A stretch of 64,000 nucleotides of DNA from Ktedonobacter racemifer DSM 44963 (GTDB lineage Bacteria > Chloroflexota > Ktedonobacteria > Ktedonobacterales > Ktedonobacteraceae), in assembly GCF_000178855.1 (NCBI RefSeq), contig NZ_ADVG01000003.1:806001-870000 (forward strand), given 5' to 3'. The notes beneath the pieces were generated by a model. The model was given only the letters and a program-made list of their open reading frames with translations. It was not told the origin of the DNA and did no database searches. Positions 43,709 through 52,498 of this stretch are shown piece after piece; within the stretch, counting starts at the first letter, position 1; each line of letters starts with the position of its first letter. The position numbers were made by a program, and so were the translations under genes.

Positions 43709-45406
43709 ATGCCAGAGGAAACAAGTGTCAAAACCAATATAGGTCAGCAGTTTGGCAACTATCGCCTTACAAGCCTGGTGGGGCGTGGAGGCTTTGCCGA
43801 GGTCTACCTGGGAGAACATGTCTATCTAAAGACCCAGGCCGCCATCAAAATCTTGCAGACCCGCCTATCGAGCGAGGAGCAGGAGCGCTTCTACGCCGAG
43901 GCGCGCACGGTGGCCCATCTCCAACATGAACATATCGTGCGCGTACTGGAGTTTGGCCTCAAGGATGACAGCATTCCCTACCTTGTCATGGAATATGCTC
44001 CTAACGGCACGCTGCGCGAGCGCTTTCCCAGGGGTAAGCCTGTTCCCTTTGCACATATCTTACCCCCCCTTAAACAGGTGGCCTCAGCGCTCCACTATGC
44101 TCATAGCGCAAACCTGATTCATCGCGACATTAAACCTGAGAACATGTTGCTGGGTACACACAACGAGGTTCTGCTCAGTGATTTCGGCATCGCCCTGATG
44201 ATCAAGGGCTCACAGCGGCAGGACGCCCAGGAGGTCGCAGGCACGGTAACCTATATGGCGCCCGAACAGCTCCAGGGACGTCCCACCCGCGCCAGCGATC
44301 AATACGCGCTGGCCGTGGTCGTCTACGAGTGGCTCAGCGGTCAGCGCCTCTTCAGCGGCACCTTTACGTCTATTGCCACTCAGCATATGTTCACCCCTCC
44401 ACCCTCTCTACAAGAGCGCGTACCCGGCATGAGCACCGCCGTGGACCAGGTCGTACTCAAGGCCCTGGCCAAGGACCCTCAGCAGCGCTTCGCCAGCGTC
44501 CAGGAGTTCGTCCTGGCCCTGGAAACGGCCGCGCTGGGAGAAACTGCTACTAACATATATAGCCCTGGGCCGATCTCTCTCCCCGTAAATACAGTCATTC
44601 CTGGCACACCTCCACCTTCGACCGCGTCGGCTCCTACGCCAGGGTTTATTGCGCCTACCCATCCAGCCCAGGCACGCCCCTCGTCTCAGCGCAGGTTGGC
44701 AATCGGCTTAATCGTCCTGGCCCTGCTCCTGATCGTGGGTAGCGGGCTGGCATATGTATGGAGCAGGCAACAAACAACCGCCAATAGCAGCCATCCCCAG
44801 CAGGATATGCAGGCGCTCTATGCCAGCGCGACGCGTGGAGAGCCACAGATTGAAGATCCCCTACACACGGAAGGCTCGCTGGCCTGGCTGCTAACTTCTA
44901 GCGGAACCTGTCACTTTCAAGGGGGAACGCTTCACGCGGCGGGCAAGGGGGTTGGCCTCTGCAACACGGCCTATACCAACCTGAGCAACTTCGCCTTTCA
45001 AGCGGAGATGACGATTCTACAAGGTCCAGATGGGGGCCTGATCTTCCGCAACGAACTCTTGCCCAACCCGAACGGGGGCATCTACTATTTCATGATCACG
45101 ACCAGGGGAGACTTCAATCTGGGGGTCCGCAGCATTACCTATGCCAATAAGCAATACACCTCCTCTGGTCTGAACATATTGCTGCAACGGCATAGCACAG
45201 CGATCAAAACTGGCCTGAACCAGGCCAACCTGCTAACGGTCATTGCCCGTGGGCCTACGATCTCCCTGTACATCAACAAACAATTCGTGGGCAGCGTCAA
45301 TGATAGCACCTCGCTCTCAGGAACCATTGGTCTGTTTAGCCAGGGCGCGACCGCCGACCAGTCCCTCGACGTTGCATTCAAAAATGCCCAGATATGGATA
45401 TCATAA
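43709..45406 (+). CDS. Receptor-type Ser/Thr protein kinase 2
   Basis: 565 aa; GGAG lies 9 nt before the ATG and the stop of kinase 1 is 2 nt upstream, so the genes are co-translated. Kinase domain intact: VGRGGFAEVYLGEH, AAIKIL, IHRDIKPENMLL, LLSDFGIAL, VTYMAPEQL. Membrane helix LAIGLIVLALLLIVGSGLAYV at about 335. The outer beta-sandwich domain has LEDPLHTEGSLAWLL-like opening and GGLIFRNELL, LYINKQFVGSV, TIGLFSQG strands, parallel to kinases 1 and 3. It is a likely active sensor kinase; the ligand is unknown. Confidence 0.92.
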   Translation: MPEETSVKTNIGQQFGNYRLTSLVGRGGFAEVYLGEHVYLKTQAAIKILQTRLSSEEQERFYAEARTVAHLQHEHIVRVLEFGLKDDSIPYLVMEYAPNGTLRERFPRGKPVPFAHILPPLKQVASALHYAHSANLIHRDIKPENMLLGTHNEVLLSDFGIALMIKGSQRQDAQEVAGTVTYMAPEQLQGRPTRASDQYALAVVVYEWLSGQRLFSGTFTSIATQHMFTPPPSLQERVPGMSTAVDQVVLKALAKDPQQRFASVQEFVLALETAALGETATNIYSPGPISLPVNTVIPGTPPPSTASAPTPGFIAPTHPAQARPSSQRRLAIGLIVLALLLIVGSGLAYVWSRQQTTANSSHPQQDMQALYASATRGEPQIEDPLHTEGSLAWLLTSSGTCHFQGGTLHAAGKGVGLCNTAYTNLSNFAFQAEMTILQGPDGGLIFRNELLPNPNGGIYYFMITTRGDFNLGVRSITYANKQYTSSGLNILLQRHSTAIKTGLNQANLLTVIARGPTISLYINKQFVGSVNDSTSLSGTIGLFSQGATADQSLDVAFKNAQIWIS

Positions 45407-45418
45407 GGATAGAGACAT

Positions 45419-46993
45419 ATGGCTGATTCAGTAGAGGATCGCGTAGGGCAGCAACTCGGGAACTATCGTCTGCTACGCCTGCTACGCCGGGAGCATGGAG
45501 CGGATGTCTACCTGGGAGAACATATCTTTCTCAAGACCCAGGTCGCGCTCAAAGTGCTGCCAGGACAGCTCGCGCCTGGTGCCCTGGAGACGTTTCTCGC
45601 CGAGACGCGCCGCGTCGCGCGCTTAAAGCATCCCAACATCTTACGCGTGCTAGAATTTGGCGTGGAAGGCAACCTGCCTTTCCTGGTCACGGATTACACT
45701 CCTTATGGAACGCTGCGCCAGCGCCATCCCGAGGGGACGGGGGTCCCCGCTGCACAAGTTGTCTCCTACGTCAGGCAGCTCACGTCAGCCCTACAATATA
45801 TTCATGATCAAGGTCTTGTTCATGGCAGGGTCCGGCCAGAGAATATGCTGCTCGGACCCCAGGGCCGTGTGCTGCTCGGCGACTTCAGCCCCAGCACAGA
45901 AACCCCGGTCAGCGATCAGTATGACCTGGCCGTGACCGTCTACGAATGGTTAAGTGGAGAACCACTCATTCCAGGCACGCCCACCAAGCATCTCGAACAA
46001 TTACTGACGTTAACCACACAGCCAGCTATGTCTCCTGAACTTCGCAAGGTACTTACAAACGCCCTGGCCCCAGGGCCTCAGCGCCACTATGCAAACATCA
46101 CGGCCTTCGCCCTGGCGCTAGAGCAGGCCCTCGCGCCCCTGCGCGGCCTCGGTCAGCATGGCTCACAAATCCTGGTACTATCGCCCTTAGATCGTGGCTA
46201 TACGGACAACAAGGGGCGGAGATTGGTCATAGCTATATCCATCATCCTCGTCCTATTGCTCTTAATAGGGGGTATTGTGAGCTACAATACTGGCATTTTC
46301 CCCTTTGCTCGCTCGACTGTTGCCAGTCTTTCTCCAGCCCAGGCCACCCAGACCGTGACGACCAGGGGGGCGCAGCAGGCTGTCGCCACCTTCACGGCAC
46401 GTTCGCCACAACAAATTTATACCGCTTCGACCAGTGGCCCGCCCTTTATCAATGATCCACTCACCAGCCAGGGCGCGAGCACATGGCAAAGCCTTCAAGG
46501 GCAGGATTATGGCTGCACTTTCAGCGGCGGGGCCTACCATGTACAGCTAGCGCGCCTCAACTCCTACTTAAACTGTGCCAGGCAGAAAAATGTCTTCCAC
46601 AATTTCGCCTTCGAGGTCGAGATGAGCGTCATCAAGGGCGATGGAGGTGGCATCTTCTTCCGCGCCGATAGCGCTCACGCCAATTTCTATGTCCTGCGAC
46701 TCATCAGTGATGGTGCGCAGGCTTTTGTCGGCCTCTCCTTCTACACCAGCCATAACAATCAAGCCACCATCAAAGACATAAAGGATACCTTTGTCTCAGC
46801 CAATAGCCAGGCCTTTAATCTGCTCTCTATAGTAGCCTACGAGCACACTTTCTATCTCTATCTGAACAGACAACCTCTATTGACAGCTCAGGATACAGCA
46901 CTAGATACTGGGGGCATAGGCGTATACGCCCTCAACAGCAATAAACCCGCAACCGAAGTAGCCTTCCGCAACGCTAAGCTCTGGAAGCTCTAA
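45419..46993 (+). CDS. Receptor pseudokinase (third tandem Ser/Thr kinase paralogue)
   Basis: 524 aa; AAGGA lies upstream, 12 nt after kinase 2. It aligns along its length with kinases 1 and 2. The glycine loop is degraded (LRREHGADVYLGEH), HRDIKPEN has become HGRVRPEN (residues 135-142; catalytic Asp replaced by Arg137), DFG is DFS (155-157), and about 25 residues of activation loop including the MAPE motif are missing before SDQYDLAVTVYEWLSG. The VALK lysine and the Asn of PEN remain. Membrane helix LVIAISIILVLLLLIGGIVS and an intact outer beta-sandwich follow. It is predicted catalytically dead, perhaps a co-receptor or allosteric partner. Confidence 0.88.
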   Translation: MADSVEDRVGQQLGNYRLLRLLRREHGADVYLGEHIFLKTQVALKVLPGQLAPGALETFLAETRRVARLKHPNILRVLEFGVEGNLPFLVTDYTPYGTLRQRHPEGTGVPAAQVVSYVRQLTSALQYIHDQGLVHGRVRPENMLLGPQGRVLLGDFSPSTETPVSDQYDLAVTVYEWLSGEPLIPGTPTKHLEQLLTLTTQPAMSPELRKVLTNALAPGPQRHYANITAFALALEQALAPLRGLGQHGSQILVLSPLDRGYTDNKGRRLVIAISIILVLLLLIGGIVSYNTGIFPFARSTVASLSPAQATQTVTTRGAQQAVATFTARSPQQIYTASTSGPPFINDPLTSQGASTWQSLQGQDYGCTFSGGAYHVQLARLNSYLNCARQKNVFHNFAFEVEMSVIKGDGGGIFFRADSAHANFYVLRLISDGAQAFVGLSFYTSHNNQATIKDIKDTFVSANSQAFNLLSIVAYEHTFYLYLNRQPLLTAQDTALDTGGIGVYALNSNKPATEVAFRNAKLWKL

Positions 46994-47101
46994 AAATATG
47001 AGCTTAATTTCTAACAGGAGCGATGATGTCCGCTTTCCCTGGTACAATAAGGGAAAGATGTAGGAACAATACCATAAGCCTCATTGAAAGGATTCGAATC
47101 C

Positions 47102-47590
47102 ATGCCCGAGAATGGCTCGACCCTCGCGGTCTTCTACGAAAACTGGCTGAACTATCAGAACCTGCTCATCAAAGCCATCGCACCCCTGAGCTCTGAGCAG
47201 CTGACCCAGCGCGCCGATCCCCGCCTGCGCTCAATTGATACTATCATGCGCCATATCATTGGGGCGCGCGCTCGCTGGTTCTACCTGATGATGGGGATAG
47301 GTGGCGAGGAGTTCGCCAACCTGGGAGGTTGGGACAGGCGGGATGCGCCAGAACGCAGCGCCGCCGAACTGGTCCACGGACTGGAGAAAACCTGGAGCGT
47401 CATGTACGAAGCAATCTCCAGCTGGACGGAGGAGGACTGGCATATTACCTATCAGAACGATCCTGGCGATGAGCCAGAGACCCTCACCCGCCAGTGGATC
47501 ATCTGGCACCTTATCGAGCACGATATCCACCACGGCGGCGAGGTCTCCCTAACCCTGGGCATGCACGGATTGCAGGCACCCGATCTGTAG
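47102..47590 (+). CDS. DinB-family (DfsB-like) protein
   Basis: 162 aa from ATG 47102, with GAAAGGA upstream; an in-frame TTG at 47084 is less likely. DinB four-helix fold: FYENWLNYQNLLIKAIAPLS, His in IMRHIIGARARWFY, and C-terminal IEHDIHHGGEVSLTLGMHG carrying the metal-binding His residues. It is a paralogue of the gene at 27315. It is probably a metal-dependent thiol transferase or related enzyme; the substrate is unknown. It lies 108 bp downstream of the kinase cluster and is followed by a strong inverted repeat. Confidence 0.85.
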   Translation: MPENGSTLAVFYENWLNYQNLLIKAIAPLSSEQLTQRADPRLRSIDTIMRHIIGARARWFYLMMGIGGEEFANLGGWDRRDAPERSAAELVHGLEKTWSVMYEAISSWTEEDWHITYQNDPGDEPETLTRQWIIWHLIEHDIHHGGEVSLTLGMHGLQAPDL

Positions 47591-47593
47591 CGC

Positions 47594-47651
47594 GCTACTG
47601 GTGTACGCGGCTACTTGGGGACGGCCTCAAGTAGCCGCGTACACCAGTAGC
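47594..47651. repeat. Perfect 24-bp inverted repeat after the DinB gene
   Basis: The arms 47594..47617 and 47628..47651 are exact inverted copies (CTACTGGTGTACGCGGCTAC.. arm) with a 10-nt loop, starting 4 bp after the stop. One arm recurs at 13930..13952 with one change, so this is a dispersed family as well as a probable transcript end. Confidence 0.75.
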
Positions 47652-47655
47652 AGGC

Positions 47656-47790
47656 TCAAACCTTCTTCACATAACTGTAGTCGAGCGCGACAGGCTGGAA
47701 GCCGACAGACTCATAGAGGCGACAGGAGGCTGGTCGTGCTCATAAAGAGCGCCACATTTATGGCTCCTTCGGGCAACATAGGCTCATTGC
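47656..47790 (-). pseudogene. GNAT acetyltransferase remnant
   Basis: The minus strand reads LPEGAINVALFMSTTS and, one frame over, SCRLYESVGFQPVALDYSYV followed by KKV and a stop at 47656. Together these are the C-terminal motifs of a GNAT acetyltransferase (xLYexvGF). A 1-nt shift separates them and the N-terminal three quarters is missing where the methyltransferase gene ends at 47794. It is a dead fragment. Confidence 0.6.
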
Positions 47791-47793
47791 CTA

Positions 47794-48585
47794 TCATGCA
47801 TTCGCTAGAGGATTTCCCCATACAACTTCGTTGAACACAGTCAGCGCCAAGCCATCGTCTTGTAGGAAGGGGGTGAGCAAGCTCCTGACTTCTGCATCAA
47901 AAGCCTGTGCCGCAGCCTTGTCCATGCGCTCTCGCGAGAGGCCGTTGCGCGAGTGGAGGGAGTGAATATAGTCGTCTATAGATTGTACAAAGACGGTCGG
48001 ACTTGTACGAAAGCTGCCCTGTTTCTGGAAGAGGTGACGCTCTTCCAGTTCCTCAACGAGGTCGTATGGGCGATACTCTTTATTCGTGGAGAAACGCTGA
48101 ATGAGTGCTCCGAGACCCTCATTCCAGGATGCAGGCTCGTGTCCGCGCTCAACAATCGCCAGGAGACCATGCGGGGTCAAGATGCAGTGAAACAGGGGCA
48201 TGACCACATCCCATTCCATCCAATGCAGGCTCTCGCCAGCCGTGATGAGCGCATAGGGAGGCTGTAACTCGACCTCCTCCACACGTCCATAGATCCAGTG
48301 CAGGTGAGGATGATCGCCATTCGAGAGTGCTCGCCCCTCATTTAGCATGGCCTGCGAAAAGTCGACGGCATCGACGCACTCTACCTGGCCTACAAGCCGA
48401 CGCGCCAGGTCTCCAGTGCCACAGCCCACATCCAGGACCGTCCGTGGCTCATCAGTAATAAGCTCAACAAGCTTGCGAATGGCCTCATCAGCATAAGGGG
48501 GCCGGTGGTGATACGCCTCAGCAATGCTGCTATCCTTAAATTGTTCGGCATACTTCAGGCCGAGATGACCAGGTTTCGGCTTCAT
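47794..48585 (-). CDS. Class I SAM-dependent methyltransferase
   Basis: 263 aa with AAAGGAGG upstream of the ATG. Rossmann methyltransferase: motif I TVLDVGCGTGDLARRL at about 49-64, motif II VDAVDFSQAML, motif IV-like YALITAGESLHWMEWDVVMP, then a long helical C-terminal part. The AGESLHWME motif resembles trans-aconitate/C-methyltransferase-like members of the Methyltransf_11/25 group. The substrate is unknown. The end of the gene abuts a GNAT remnant. Confidence 0.85.
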   Translation of the reverse strand: MKPKPGHLGLKYAEQFKDSSIAEAYHHRPPYADEAIRKLVELITDEPRTVLDVGCGTGDLARRLVGQVECVDAVDFSQAMLNEGRALSNGDHPHLHWIYGRVEEVELQPPYALITAGESLHWMEWDVVMPLFHCILTPHGLLAIVERGHEPASWNEGLGALIQRFSTNKEYRPYDLVEELEERHLFQKQGSFRTSPTVFVQSIDDYIHSLHSRNGLSRERMDKAAAQAFDAEVRSLLTPFLQDDGLALTVFNEVVWGNPLANA

Positions 48586-48621
48586 GCCAATGCCTCCTTT
48601 TTCCCATAGAATCAGTAAACA

Positions 48622-48658
48622 GGGACATTTATCCTCCTCAATTACGGATAAATGTCCC
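48622..48658. terminator. Inverted repeat upstream of the methyltransferase gene
   Basis: GGGACATTTATCC (48622..48634) pairs exactly with GGATAAATGTCCC (48646..48658), with an 11-nt loop. It is 36 bp upstream of the methyltransferase start and about 140 bp beyond the ArsR stop, so it could end the ArsR transcript. Confidence 0.55.
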
Positions 48659-48795
48659 CAGGGTTATATAGGCATAACTCTGGCAGAATGGCCATTCACA
48701 GAGCAGCTAGTGCTTCGCCCATGCAGTGGACATCAGTCGTTTAATGTTGGGATTTCCACCTGTTGATCGGTGTGGCATGGATAACACGTTGTTTT

Positions 48796-49200
48796 TCAAT
48801 CGTTTGGGTCATGCTCATCAATCCTTTCCTTCTGTGATGCCATTGTGGCATTCTCTTCTTCTGGGGTGGATGGTGTGCGCGGCTCATCAAGCAGATAGCT
48901 CCGCAAAGCAGCCAAACGATGATCCCAGCGTGCTTCGATGGCCGCAATCCAGGTCGTGACGGACTGCAAAGCCTCTGGATGTGGCATATACCGCCGTTCT
49001 CGACCCGCCTCGTGGACTACCACGAGGCCGGCCTCCACCAGAATCGTCAGGTGCTTGGTAACTGCCTGGCGTGTGATTGGTAAACGTGCAGCAAAGCTCG
49101 TTGCTGTCCCAGACCCCTCTTGGCAGAGCTGTTCGAACAACAAACGGCGCGTTGGATCTGCGAGAGCCACAAAGACCAGGTGCGTCTGTGAATCTGTCAT
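48796..49200 (-). CDS. ArsR-family winged-helix regulator
   Basis: 134 aa from ATG 49200 (GAGAGGGG upstream). Winged helix: ALADPTRRLLFEQLCQEGSG, recognition part LPITRQAVTKHLTILVEAGL, then VVVHEAGRERRYM (wing). It is the metal-free ArsR subtype that usually partners an SRPBCC/AHSA1 gene. It lies 78 bp downstream of such a gene on the same strand, so the pair is likely one operon controlling the SRPBCC protein. No metal-binding Cys motif is seen. C-terminal acidic tail. Confidence 0.88.
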   Translation of the reverse strand: MTDSQTHLVFVALADPTRRLLFEQLCQEGSGTATSFAARLPITRQAVTKHLTILVEAGLVVVHEAGRERRYMPHPEALQSVTTWIAAIEARWDHRLAALRSYLLDEPRTPSTPEEENATMASQKERIDEHDPND

Positions 49201-49278
49201 CACATGTTCCCCTCTCCTGTTTGCGACCCTGAAAACACCACACACAGGAGAAAACGCAAACGGTGGATGCTGCTTGTA

Positions 49279-49740
49279 CTATGTTGCTGAAATGGTGCTC
49301 TCAAGGTAAACACGCAGCTTGGGCAGTTCGCTCTGCCACCCTCCCTGATTATCCTGGTGAGATTGCGTCTGAAAGGCGTCTGGGAGAGAGGCAAAGCCAG
49401 ACTCGACGAGCGTCAAGCGCGTCCCCTCCGCAACCTCCTCGAGTGTAAACGTCACCAGCGTAGTGGCAGTTGAGGGGAGCTTGAGTTCGGGATGACCAAG
49501 GGCGTGCGAAGCCCAACGAAAGGCAAAACAATGGGGCGGCTCAATCGTTTCAATCACGCCGGGATACGGAGAAAGCTTGTTCTCCCAGGTGAAATTGATC
49601 TTGCCACCCACACGAAAATCGATATCCCTTACAATGTCGAACCATTGCGAAAATTGTTCCGGCTTCGTGATGGCATCCCAGACGCGTTCGCGCGAGATGG
49701 GCAGCATTTCAATTCGTTCAATACAATCAGGAATCGTCAA
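49279..49740 (-). CDS. SRPBCC/AHSA1-type protein
   Basis: 153 aa. START-like helix-grip fold: IERIEMLPISRERVWDAITK, PEQFSQWF, GGKINFTW, then IEPPHCFAFRW and the late strand TLVTFTLEEVAEGTRLTLVE before the long C-terminal helix GGWQSELPKLRVYLE. Family members bind small hydrophobic ligands or assist Hsp90; this one is probably a ligand-binding protein controlled by the following ArsR gene. A cytosolic role is likely. Confidence 0.88.
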   Translation of the reverse strand: MTIPDCIERIEMLPISRERVWDAITKPEQFSQWFDIVRDIDFRVGGKINFTWENKLSPYPGVIETIEPPHCFAFRWASHALGHPELKLPSTATTLVTFTLEEVAEGTRLTLVESGFASLPDAFQTQSHQDNQGGWQSELPKLRVYLESTISAT

Positions 49741-49888
49741 GATGTTTCCTCCTGTGAATTACGCCACTTTTCCATTCTTTTTAACATGCAACTATCCGAT
49801 TGCGTAAGGATAGTATATCTCAAAAAACACATTTACGGTTGAATGTTGGGATTTACATACCTAGTATGTATCTCCTTCGCCCCATCTG

Positions 49889-50368
49889 TTAATTTTTCAT
49901 CTCTATATCAATCTTTGTATCACTTTCTTCCAGGTTGGGGTGCCCTTTCCCCGTGGTTATCAAACTCAATAAACTATCCTGCACATAGTTGGTCCAAGCA
50001 GTTGAACAGACGCCATAACACTCAAATTCGGGAACTAAACCCTCGTGAGTGAAGAGGAGTTGCGTTTTGTTCCCCTGTTGAGAGATTTCAAAACGAACTT
50101 TTGTGCCCGTCCATTCGCTTTTGTCTTTCACAAAATTAAGATAGTTATACATAACAAACCAGACGACTTGTTTGTTAGGAATAACTTCTCTTAATTTTAT
50201 TTTGGAATAATGGACGTCTTTGACCTGAAAGATAAACTCATCATTGAGTTTGTCAGTGCTGCCTTCAATGTCTTTCGACCACCATCCGCGAACATTGTTG
50301 ATGGCATTGAAGACTTCTTCCGGAGTTTGGTCTACCAAAAGGGTCGTGGTGAAATTTTGAGTATTCAT
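49889..50368 (-). CDS. SRPBCC/AHSA1-type protein, AT-rich
   Basis: 159 aa from ATG 50368; an upstream in-frame ATG would add 55 residues of poor composition. Helix-grip motifs: FTTTLLVDQTPEEVFNAINN, VRGWWSKDIEGS, DEFIFQVKDVHYSKIKL, then KTQLLFTHEGLVPE and the C-terminal helix WTNYVQDSLLSLITTGKGHP. The DNA is distinctly more AT-rich than neighbouring genes, and codon choice (AAA, TTT, ATT) differs, suggesting acquisition from a low-GC donor such as a Bacteroidota; this is inference. The ligand is unknown. Confidence 0.82.
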   Translation of the reverse strand: MNTQNFTTTLLVDQTPEEVFNAINNVRGWWSKDIEGSTDKLNDEFIFQVKDVHYSKIKLREVIPNKQVVWFVMYNYLNFVKDKSEWTGTKVRFEISQQGNKTQLLFTHEGLVPEFECYGVCSTAWTNYVQDSLLSLITTGKGHPNLEESDTKIDIEMKN

Positions 50369-50943
50369 CGAACTATCACACTTACACCTTTCCTCAGATA
50401 ATGCTAGCCTGACTACTTTTCGTTCCTGCTTTCTGAAGGATTGTGTCCCGAACGCAACCCTCAAGTTGCCTTTTTGCGGGGCTGGCCGCAAAAAGAGCAA
50501 GATTGGAGAAGTTTTGGTCGTGGGCTGAGGCAAAAAGGGAGAGGGAGTCTTTCTTTATTCATGAGCATCTATTTTTCCTTGCAAAAGGGCGCGAAGTTGG
50601 GTACAATCAAAGCATTATAGTATCGCTTAGACAGAAGCGGCCTGGGTGGCTGCTTACAAGAAAGGTAGGTATCTCTGCATGCTGTTGTTTTTCGCTTTGG
50701 GCTACTTTGAGGTCAAACAAACACGGCAGAGATCACATACCAAAACACCTCACAATACAAACCATTATATGTAGGCGCGTGCCCTGCCGTGCCACCTTCA
50801 GGTGGTGCCCCTTATGGGTGTTTAGTAGCGTCGTCCCCTTCGTGTTTGCTCACCTGGCCTCATTGTATCCCTTTAACCTCTCTGTTCTTGCCTTTTAAAG
50901 ATGTTTTTGGGATTTCATGACTATAAGAATCAGAGGCTTTGAG
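50369..50943. other. Intergenic region with repeats
   Basis: 575 bp without a credible gene. It contains a hairpin CTTTTTGCGG/CCGCAAAAAG (50470..50495), the 27-bp motif shared with 27215..27241 (50491..50517), and a GC-rich patch with TGTAGGCGCGTGCC and a CCACC-TTCA-GGTGG hairpin (50770..50810) related to other dispersed repeats here. Confidence 0.5.
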
Positions 50944-52212
50944 ATGCAAACACGCGATAGTGTTGCCGCTATATACCTGCTCTTGAGGGGTATCTCCTCG
51001 CTGTTTGTGGCCGTTGTCTATACGGTTGAGCTGATCTACCAGGCCCAGAGTATTGGACTTAATCCTTTCCAGCTCATCCTGGCTGGCACGCTTAATCAGC
51101 TGGTGATCTTTGTGTGCCAGGCTCCAACGGGCGTGCTGGCCGATATGTATAGCCGCCGCTGGGCGGTGGTGAGTGGGCTGCTTGTCATTGGACTGGGCTT
51201 CTTGATTGAGGGCGGGATTCCGTCGTTCGCGGCTGTGCTCGCCGCCCAGGCGTTCTGGGGCCTGGGGTCCTCGCTGATGGATGGCGCCGACGCAGCCTGG
51301 ATCGCCGATGAACTGGGAAGCGAGCAGGTAGGCTCGCTCTATCTGCGCGCGACCCAGGTTGGCTGGCTCTGTACCTTGCCGGGCATAGCGCTTGGCGCAG
51401 GTCTGGGCAGCATCCACCTGAATCTACCCATGCTTGTGGGTGGAGGCGGCTACCTGGCCCTCGGCCTGCTGCTGGCTGTGATCATGCCGGAGCGTCGCTT
51501 CAAGCCCGCCACCAGGGAATCCGGCTCATCCTGGCGCCAGATGCAGCAGACGCTTGTGAAGGGCTTCCGCCTGATCCGCTTCCACCCCACACTGCTGGTC
51601 ATCCTGGGAACAGGTGTTTTCTCGGGGGTTGTAGGAGAGGCCTTTGGGCGCCTATGGCAGTATCACCTGCTGCACAATTTTGCCTTTCCAACTATAAGCA
51701 ATCTACCCTCAATCACCTGGTTTGGTGTTATCGAGATCGTCATTGCCCTGACAAATATCGTCGGGATCGAGATCGCTAAACGCCGCCTTGATACCAACAA
51801 CCAGCGAGCCGTGGCCTGGGGCCTCTTGCTCATCGAGGGCGCCACCCTACTGGGTATTATGCTCTTTGCCCTCGCGGGACAATTTGTCCTGGCCCTGGCG
51901 GGCCTCTGGCTCCTCACGACCGCCAATGGACCTCGCATTCCTCTCCGGCAAGCCTGGATCAATCAGCATACGCCCTCCAGCGTTCGCGCCACCATTCTCT
52001 CGTTTAACTCCCTGGTGGGCGCGCTGGCGGCGATAGCAGGTGGGCTACTTATTGGCGCGCTTGCTACAGCCCTGACAACCCGGCCTGCTCTCCTGTTCAC
52101 CGGGCTGCTACTACTTCCCGCCCTCTACCTCTACGCTCGAACCCTTCGCGGGAAGCGACCAATTACTACAACAAAAACTGAGGAGGAAGATATGATGCCC
52201 GAAAATACGTAA
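50944..52212 (+). CDS. MFS transporter
   Basis: 422 aa from ATG 50944 (AGAGG 7 nt upstream; ATG 50917 is possible). Twelve membrane helices. The loop 2-3 motif LADMYSRRWAVVSG is the MFS GxxxDRxGRR variant, and helix 5 has GLGSSLMDGADAAWIADELG, a stretch typical of the MFS_1 drug-efflux-like group in which a DGA.DAW motif recurs. The second-half IKE..A.RR loop (IEIAKRRLDTNNQRA) and NQHTPSSVRATILSFNSLV are also typical. It is probably an exporter; the substrate is unknown. Highly hydrophobic and GC-rich. Confidence 0.88.
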   Translation: MQTRDSVAAIYLLLRGISSLFVAVVYTVELIYQAQSIGLNPFQLILAGTLNQLVIFVCQAPTGVLADMYSRRWAVVSGLLVIGLGFLIEGGIPSFAAVLAAQAFWGLGSSLMDGADAAWIADELGSEQVGSLYLRATQVGWLCTLPGIALGAGLGSIHLNLPMLVGGGGYLALGLLLAVIMPERRFKPATRESGSSWRQMQQTLVKGFRLIRFHPTLLVILGTGVFSGVVGEAFGRLWQYHLLHNFAFPTISNLPSITWFGVIEIVIALTNIVGIEIAKRRLDTNNQRAVAWGLLLIEGATLLGIMLFALAGQFVLALAGLWLLTTANGPRIPLRQAWINQHTPSSVRATILSFNSLVGALAAIAGGLLIGALATALTTRPALLFTGLLLLPALYLYARTLRGKRPITTTKTEEEDMMPENT

Positions 52213-52344
52213 GTAGCGCACGCGCTCACACGCCACCTTTGCTGGTGACGCGGCAGGATGGGCTGCTCCTCAAAAGCCACTCTGGCTCAGATTTCAAATT
52301 CCTCCCTTGAGAGATATACTGTGAGCAAGCTAGGAGCAACCATC

Positions 52345-52482
52345 ATGACCCAACGACAATTAAGCCCAGAAGAAAAACTGCATATTGTTCGACACTTGGT
52401 AAGTGGCGAAAAGTACCTGGGCTAACTCAGTTGTGAGTACAAGATCTCGCATACCGTCATCAGCAACTGGCATGAAGCCTCC
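52345..52482 (+). pseudogene. Transposase orfA remnant (IS3-type helix-turn-helix)
   Basis: Starts MTQRQLSPEEKLHIVRHLVS then GEKYLG and an in-frame TAA at 52423. The same frame continues LSCEYKISHTVISNWHEAS. This is the N-terminal helix-turn-helix of an IS3/IS2-type OrfA broken by one nonsense mutation and cut off just before the kinase gene. GTGAGCAAGCTAGGAGC upstream supplies a ribosome binding site. No orfB is present. Confidence 0.6.
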
Positions 52483-52498
52483 ATTTTTGAGGTAGGCA

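Noticed and set aside
47086..47101. GGATTCGAATCC resembling a tRNA T-arm
   Set aside because: There is no acceptor, D-arm or anticodon stem upstream, and the sequence continues into the DinB start codon. It is only a 12-bp palindrome in the ribosome-binding region.
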